A stretch of 64,000 nucleotides of DNA from Desulfobacterales bacterium HSG2 (GTDB lineage: Bacteria; Desulfobacterota; Desulfobacteria; Desulfobacterales; 4be13). Below are positions 59,509-64,000 of the stretch, piece after piece. Each line of letters starts with the position of its first letter. Positions within the stretch are counted from its first letter, which is position 1. A program made the position numbers and the translations under genes. The notes beneath the pieces are model-generated. The model saw nothing but the letters and a program-made list of their open reading frames with translations, searched no databases and was not told the DNA's origin. The stretch covers positions 53,447 to 117,446 of the forward strand of contig JAUCGI010000001.1 in the NCBI GenBank assembly GCA_030378035.1, in the 5' to 3' direction.

Positions 59509-61120
59509 CTGGACAGTAGAAAGTTTCAGCTAGTAAAATAAATAACTCATGACTGAACAGAAAAATGCCCGCACCTTATATGTCAGGGTCGCACAGCAGG
59601 TCGGACGGACCTCCGCGGCTTCTTTCTCTGATCATCCGCAAAGTTCCGTCAGCCGGAACTTTGCCGGAGAAAGGGAATTCGGTGCGAATGACACTCTGAA
59701 CAACTCCCTCCGAGGGGTGTTCGGAAGAGACGGTTCTCAGCCATCCCTGATATTTTTCCCACACCTCGGCGGCGCGTGTCAGAGAGACATACTGAGGAAT
59801 TCCCAGTGCGATGCCGGCGAGACTGACAAAACGCTCAGTGGCTTCGAGGGTGAGACTGACTCTGTTCATTTCCGAATCACCGAGTTCGCACAGGTTCGGC
59901 TCCTCTCCCCGTCCGAGCCGGGGGAAGGCCTTTGTCCGGAAATGATGGCAGAATCCCCCGATGAGATGCTCCGGCATCAGAAACATGTTTTCCACCTTGG
60001 AACGGTAAGGACATATTGTGACAATCCGCCCCGCGGAGAGTGTCAGGTCGGAACACATGAGGATGTAACGGGCATCCCCGTCGATGACAGGGACAAAGCG
60101 GATGACGGCGCCGACGGGTCTCCAAAGGAGAGCCGTGACACGGCACCGGACTGTTCCGACGTTTCCGCCAGTCGTCACCTCCGTTTCCCCGAACTGCCCG
60201 GAAGACTCGAAAACTTCCCGGAGGATCACCTTGTCCCCCTCCCGAAATTTTTTCCGGGAATCGTCTCCGGGGACGGCGTATCCGACGTGGTTGCTTTTCG
60301 CACGGGTGATGAGACGGACAAGCTGCTCCCCCTTCTCACTGACGGCGTCTCCGAAGATCAGGAATGCGGGACCGACGGCGAAGTACGCGTCAGGAGTCAC
60401 ATAACACGGAATTCCGATCCGCGCCGCTGTCCGAAGGACAAGATTCGCCATGCGGGTCACCACCGTGTGTTTTCCCTCTCCGATGTCGTGGCGTGTCGCA
60501 CCCGCACCCTCGTGAATCTGTCCGTGAAGAGGAAGGCGGAGGGATTTGGCGAGACAGCCGACGAGAAGTCCCACATGTCCGAAATGATGTCCCCTCATGA
60601 AATCAGGCTTGCCGCTGTTCTCCGAATCCCGGTGCGGGGATTTGACACCCGGCATCTTCGGGGATTCCTTGGAAATTCTGATGCCGTCCCCGATGAGAAG
60701 GGGCCGCCCGCCGAATGTCACAAGCGGATACCGGCTGACGGCTGTCCGTATCCGGTGACTCACGAGATCCTCCGGGTCCCACGAGGCGGCACGGAAGAAG
60801 CGCGGCATCGGATCGTAACATGAGGGACCGGGGAAAAGCCATCGGACAATGCTGCTTATCCCCTGATGATCAAACCGGACCACGAATCCGAAAATAACGA
60901 CTGAGAACCATAAGAAAGCGGCCTCACGGGAAAAACATCCGCGAAACCCCGATATGAGGGAGTCAACAGTTTTAATCACAGTCATTGCAAATTCCTTTCA
61001 TGGATGAATTTATTTCATTACCATGGTAATTCATCCTTATAAAAAGTCAATAATGATTTTCTGATATTTTACAAATTACTTAAATTGACAGGATAGAACT
61101 TTCTACTGTCCAGATAAAAA
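59502..61120. mobile_element. Complete insertion sequence (1605 bp) with 17-bp terminal repeats
   Basis: CTGGACAGTAGAAAGTT at 59509-59525 and its exact reverse complement at 61097-61113 bound a single transposase gene. ATAAAAA flanks both ends (59502-59508 and 61114-61120), a 7-bp target duplication in A/T-rich DNA. Confidence 0.88.
59576..60985 (-). CDS. DDE transposase of the 59.5-kb insertion sequence
   Basis: 469 residues, AAAGGA before ATG 60985. A hydrophobic N-terminal stretch (FLWFSVVIFGFVVRF) precedes LVTFGGRPLLIGDGIRISKE and KMPGVKSPHRDSENSGKPDF, where G-D-G is the first catalytic Asp; MRGHHFGHVGLLVG follows. The D-G-I-R-I-S-K-E-x-x-K-M-P-G-V pattern is typical of IS4-superfamily-like DDE transposases. 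Further down, YVTPDAYFAVGPAF supplies a second Asp and RSKVENMFLMPEHLIGGF lies near the third acidic residue. Intact and framed by perfect terminal repeats, so probably active. A second copy begins at 63552 in the opposite orientation. Confidence 0.85.
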   Translation of the reverse strand: MTVIKTVDSLISGFRGCFSREAAFLWFSVVIFGFVVRFDHQGISSIVRWLFPGPSCYDPMPRFFRAASWDPEDLVSHRIRTAVSRYPLVTFGGRPLLIGDGIRISKESPKMPGVKSPHRDSENSGKPDFMRGHHFGHVGLLVGCLAKSLRLPLHGQIHEGAGATRHDIGEGKHTVVTRMANLVLRTAARIGIPCYVTPDAYFAVGPAFLIFGDAVSEKGEQLVRLITRAKSNHVGYAVPGDDSRKKFREGDKVILREVFESSGQFGETEVTTGGNVGTVRCRVTALLWRPVGAVIRFVPVIDGDARYILMCSDLTLSAGRIVTICPYRSKVENMFLMPEHLIGGFCHHFRTKAFPRLGRGEEPNLCELGDSEMNRVSLTLEATERFVSLAGIALGIPQYVSLTRAAEVWEKYQGWLRTVSSEHPSEGVVQSVIRTEFPFSGKVPADGTLRMIRERSRGGPSDLLCDPDI

Positions 61121-61194
61121 ATCATATCGGAAACTGTCAGAATATGCAACTCCCGGTTTCACATTTTCACATTTTCACAGCCGACTTTCCGAAA

Positions 61195-61310
61195 CCGACA
61201 AATTTCTTAGGCAAACTTAAAAGTTGTCACCGACAGATTTCTTAGCCAAACTTAAAAGTTGTCACCGACAGATTTCTTAGCCAAACTTAAAAGTTGTCAC
61301 CGACAGATTT
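61195..61310. repeat. 35-bp tandem repeat, three copies and a part
   Basis: Unit CCGACAGATTTCTTAGCCAA + ACTTAAAAGTTGTCA, starting at 61195, 61230, 61265 and (partial) 61300. No gene. Confidence 0.85.
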
Positions 61311-61453
61311 TTAATAAATTTTGGGAAAGCTCATAACATTCAAAATTTTCATGCGAATGCCCTGCTTTTAAACCCATTTAGCCCTTACAACTCATAATTT
61401 TACCTAGCCACCATTATAGCGGATCATTGTTTAAAAAAAACGATGCCAAATGA

Positions 61454-61749
61454 TGATTTTGGGTGTGTCCCACCTCCACCTGTCATTCCGGGCAAGACTG
61501 AAAAAATGGGACATTTTTTCAGTCCTGACCCGGAATCCATAGCTGAAGTCGGAAAATGTCCGTCTTTCATGATGGGTAGATGGGACACACCCATTAAAAG
61601 GTGTGTCCCACCTCCACCTGTCGTCATTCCGGGCAGGACTGAAAAAATGGGACATTTTTTCAGTCCTGACCCGGAATCCATAGCTGAAGTCGGAAAATGT
61701 CCGTCTTTCAAATTTGACATGATGGGTAGATGGGACACACCCTGATTTT
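61454..61749. repeat. MITE family C dimer with 7-bp target duplication
   Basis: Two tandem copies of the 5998-type element fill 61461-61742: ends GGGTGTGTCCCA and TGGGACACACCC, with an internal junction near 61590-61600. TGATTTT flanks both sides (61454-61460, 61743-61749). 61750-61994 has no recognisable gene. Confidence 0.8.
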
Positions 61750-61994
61750 GCCACTGAAAAGGAGGTTTTAAGCCCGAAAAACGCCTGTTTTCTGAGTCTT
61801 TATGCTGAAATAACAACAGGATAGCCAGGTCCGCCCCCAAAACGCAACAAAACGCAAAACGCTTTTCCGTTGTATTGATCGCTATTATTTTGACCTAAGG
61901 GCCCACGCAAAATTAAATTTACATATTAAAGTATAAACATATCAACATAACGTAACTTGTTACAAAATAATATATCTGATAATTCCAAGATGAC

Positions 61995-63513
61995 TGTACA
62001 CCCCCGATACTGTTATATTAGGAAAAAATGGCAAATGAAAATGCTCACGAAAGATGTTTCCGAAACCTTTGTTCCTGCTGAATTCTGATTTTTTCTCATT
62101 CCCGGAATTCTGAATAACATGTTATGACACTCCTCAGGCAACCTGGATCGGAAGATGGAAATACTCACGGAGAATGTCTTCCAAATCGGATTCTCTTCTG
62201 ATTTTCCGCATAATCTCCGTGACGGACATTTTCAGAAAGGGCCTCCTCATACTGAGCTTTATTGCAAGCATGTATGCGATTACCTTTATCAGCAGGGTGG
62301 CATACAGGCCGTCGCCCCGAGGGCGCATGGCCCTTATCCCGAGTACCGACCTGAGGATTTTCCAAAAGCACTCAGTAACATGGTGCTGATTCCATATCCG
62401 CCAGATTTCAGCGCCGCGCAGGGGGGTTTTGCCGGAATCCATGAGATAACAAGTGCGGGTGGCACTTTTTCGAAGAAAAAGAGAACAACAAGACCGAATG
62501 TCGGACTGACAGCCTCGGTTCTGAGGGAGGGAACGTCAGTTCCCCACTGATCCCCGATCAGTCCGGGCGTCTTTTTCCACGAGGAGGCCTTCTGCTTCAC
62601 CTTGCCGATTTTAAAGGTGTGGTTGCCCTTGCCGGCAATGATGATCTTTTCAAATCCCAGGTCCCCGGGCCGCTGTCTCATATCCTCGGACACAAACCAC
62701 GAATCGAGAGTAATGGGAAAGGCGGTCAGATCAATGCCCTCTCTGGCAAATTCCTCTGTGAGCCGGGTCAGCATGCTGATCAGAAGGTCCGGTTTGCTGG
62801 TGTTGGCCCGGCCCTGCTTGGAACAGAAGAGCAGATGCGGGGGGAAGGCGATGCCGCTGATCGTCATCACGATTCCCGGGAGATCACTGCCGTTGACCAC
62901 CTTCTTGCAGCGACCGCCGTACCAGCTCCATGTGCGGCGAAGCAGTTTGCCCAGCCGGTCAGTCACGCTGTTGTCGACTGTCAGAGTGACGACGGCTCGG
63001 GACAGGGTCGCACCGCTCTTTTTCAGGAGGGGCCTGAGCTGCTCGGCCGCCTGCCTCACCATAAAGCGAATGAGCATCTCTCTGAGATAGTAGATGCTCC
63101 ATCCCTCCATGGCTCTGTAAAGCCCCTGGTGGGGAATGCCGAGAAAATCGGCAAGCTGTTTCGGATTGCAGAATCCGAAAAAGTGGGCCACTGCCAGAAA
63201 CATGAGCGTCTCGAAGGCGATCCGCCTGTCCTGACGGAACTCCTGACTGAATATGACAAAAAACCAGGTGAATTCTTTGTCAGGCATAAGATTATCCTCC
63301 TTACTGATCTGCCTGACGGCATTCTGTGTTTTCAGTAAGGTTAACCCCCGGATCACAGTTTGTCAAATTTTTTCCGAAGATCACGGAACATTATTCAGAA
63401 TTCCGAGTGTGCGAAAAAACAAGAGTCCCTCAGGAACAAAGGGTTCGGAAACATTATTCGCGGGCATTTTCATTTGCCGTTTTTTCCCGAACAAACAGTA
63501 TCAGGGGGATACA
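61995..63513. mobile_element. Insertion sequence with long (~110 bp) imperfect terminal inverted repeats
   Basis: Left end TGTACACCCCCGATACTGTT runs to about 62118. The right end, read inward from 63513, is TGTATCCCCCTGATACTGTT and matches over about 110 bases at roughly 80 percent by eye (for example GGCAAATGAAAATGC on both). No flanking duplication is visible. It encloses one frameshifted transposase. Confidence 0.75.
62134..63287 (-). pseudogene. Transposase with -1 frameshift (programmed or decayed)
   Basis: Start ATG 63287 is preceded by AAGGAGG. The first frame runs to 62334 with VVTLTVDNSVTDRLGKLLRR (first catalytic Asp), RCKKVVNGSDLPGIVMTISG and FPITLDSWFVSEDMRQRPGD (second Asp). The conserved C-terminal part continues in the -1 frame: TRTCYLMDSGKTPLRGAEIW, then HHVTECFWKILRSVLGIRAM, to 62134. 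The shift occurs near GAAAAAGT at about 62473, a homopolymer where slippage is plausible. IS4-superfamily-like. Either a programmed -1 shift makes the full protein of about 380 residues, or the copy is dead. Confidence 0.7.
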
Positions 63514-63551
63514 ATCATTTCGGAATTATCAGTCCATGAAAGGAATTTGCA

Positions 63552-64000
63552 ATGACTGTGATTAAAACTGTTGACTCCCTCATGTCGGGATTTCGCGGAT
63601 GTTTTTCCCGTAAGGCCGCTTTCTTATGGTTCTCAGTCGTTATTTTCGGATTCGTGGTCCGGTTTGATCATCAGGGAGCAGGCAGCATTGTCCGATGGCT
63701 TTTCCTCGGTCCCTCATGTTACGATCCGATGCCGCGCTTCTTCCGTGCCGCCTCGTGGGACTTGGAGGATCTCGTGAGTCACCGGATACGGACAGCCGTC
63801 AGCCGGTATCCGCTTGTGACATTCGGCGGGCGGCCTCTTCTCATCGGGGACGGCATCAGAATTTCCAAGGAATCCCCGAAGATGCCGGGTGTCAAATCCC
63901 CGCACCGGGATTCGGAGAACAGCGGCAAGCCTGATTACATGCGGGGACATCATTTCGGACATGTGGGACTTCTCGTCGGCTGTCTCGCCAAATCCCTCTG
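63552..64000 (+). CDS. DDE transposase, second copy, cut by window end
   Basis: First 149 residues of a protein nearly identical to the transposase at 59576-60985 (changes such as SLMSGF for SLISGF and KAAFLW for EAAFLW), in the opposite orientation. Common sequence begins at about 63534 (TCCATGAAAGGAATTTGC). Upstream of that the DNA differs from copy 1 and no CTGGACAGTAG terminal repeat is present, so the left end of this copy is missing or replaced. It forms an inverted pair with copy 1 enclosing the other insertion sequence. Confidence 0.85.
   Translation, partial: MTVIKTVDSLMSGFRGCFSRKAAFLWFSVVIFGFVVRFDHQGAGSIVRWLFLGPSCYDPMPRFFRAASWDLEDLVSHRIRTAVSRYPLVTFGGRPLLIGDGIRISKESPKMPGVKSPHRDSENSGKPDYMRGHHFGHVGLLVGCLAKSL

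Noticed and set aside
59549..60823. 424-residue open frame on the plus strand opposite the second transposase
   Set aside because: Antisense shadow of a clearly coding DDE transposase; composition atypical.
1..64000. tRNA, rRNA or riboswitch genes
   Set aside because: I looked for conserved tRNA arms and rRNA stretches in the gaps and saw none; the gaps are filled with palindromic repeats.

Overview
The window reads like a large, repeat-rich genome of a Gram-negative environmental bacterium. My best guess is a Desulfobacterota sulfate reducer of the filamentous or multicellular kind. The basis is lipoprotein signals, outer-membrane barrels, a two-partner-secretion exoprotein, caspase/PEGA/sulfatase-modifying-factor architecture, NtrC-type regulators and very many palindromic intergenic repeats. 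This is inference: no rRNA or tRNA gene is visible to fix the taxonomy.

Region 1 (1-18.6 kb) is the right flank of a nonribosomal peptide (probably NRPS/PKS hybrid) cluster. It holds the C-terminal end of an NRPS (end of A domain, carrier protein, terminal epimerisation domain, no thioesterase), a TylF-like O-methyltransferase, an outer-membrane barrel and two paralogous secreted lipoprotein serine hydrolases. An fkbK-J-I-H set follows (hydroxyacyl-CoA dehydrogenase, acyl carrier protein, acyl-CoA dehydrogenase, FkbH) that makes hydroxy/methoxymalonyl-ACP extender units. A cyclic-peptide-type ABC exporter and an SPFH protein come next. A degraded stretch of toxin-antitoxin, toxin/immunity and xisH/xisI genes (8.1-10.0 kb) and an ATPase gene pair interrupt the set.

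Region 2 (18.6-25.8 kb) has three consecutive receptor-like proteins that all start with a type-1 periplasmic binding domain. One is fused to an oligopeptide-binding (family 5) domain. Two are fused to what looks like the extracellular and transmembrane part of a pentameric ligand-gated ion channel. No transporter permease is present, so sensing is more likely than uptake.

Region 3 (26-35 kb) has two very large secreted proteins, a TpsA/filamentous-haemagglutinin exoprotein and a carboxypeptidase-regulatory-repeat protein with a terminal dockerin. They are separated by a 1.5-kb array of hairpin repeats.

Region 4 (35-48 kb, minus strand) contains a coupled ATPase plus TIR/pseudo-STAND pair (candidate defence system), an NtrC-type regulator, an ABC ATPase plus outer-membrane protein, and a two-component pair made of a TPR-histidine kinase and a response regulator whose output is a TOPRIM-like domain. 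Remnants of chemoreceptor and binding-protein genes follow.

Region 5 (48.7-56.9 kb) carries a caspase-PEGA-formylglycine-enzyme lipoprotein and an OmpA lipoprotein that share an N-terminal scaffold, a 1.5-kb degenerate repeat tract full of small insertions, and a type II restriction-modification locus whose nuclease gene is broken by a 127-bp insertion and by frameshifts. Region 6 (57-64 kb) is transposons.

The most striking genome-level feature is a zoo of miniature inverted-repeat elements. For several I can read exact target-site duplications: 8 bp for three families, 9 bp and TA for two others. Some families keep their ends but exchange their centres. Intergenic gaps also carry long hairpins built from 6-7 bp tandem units, and the unit differs from gap to gap.
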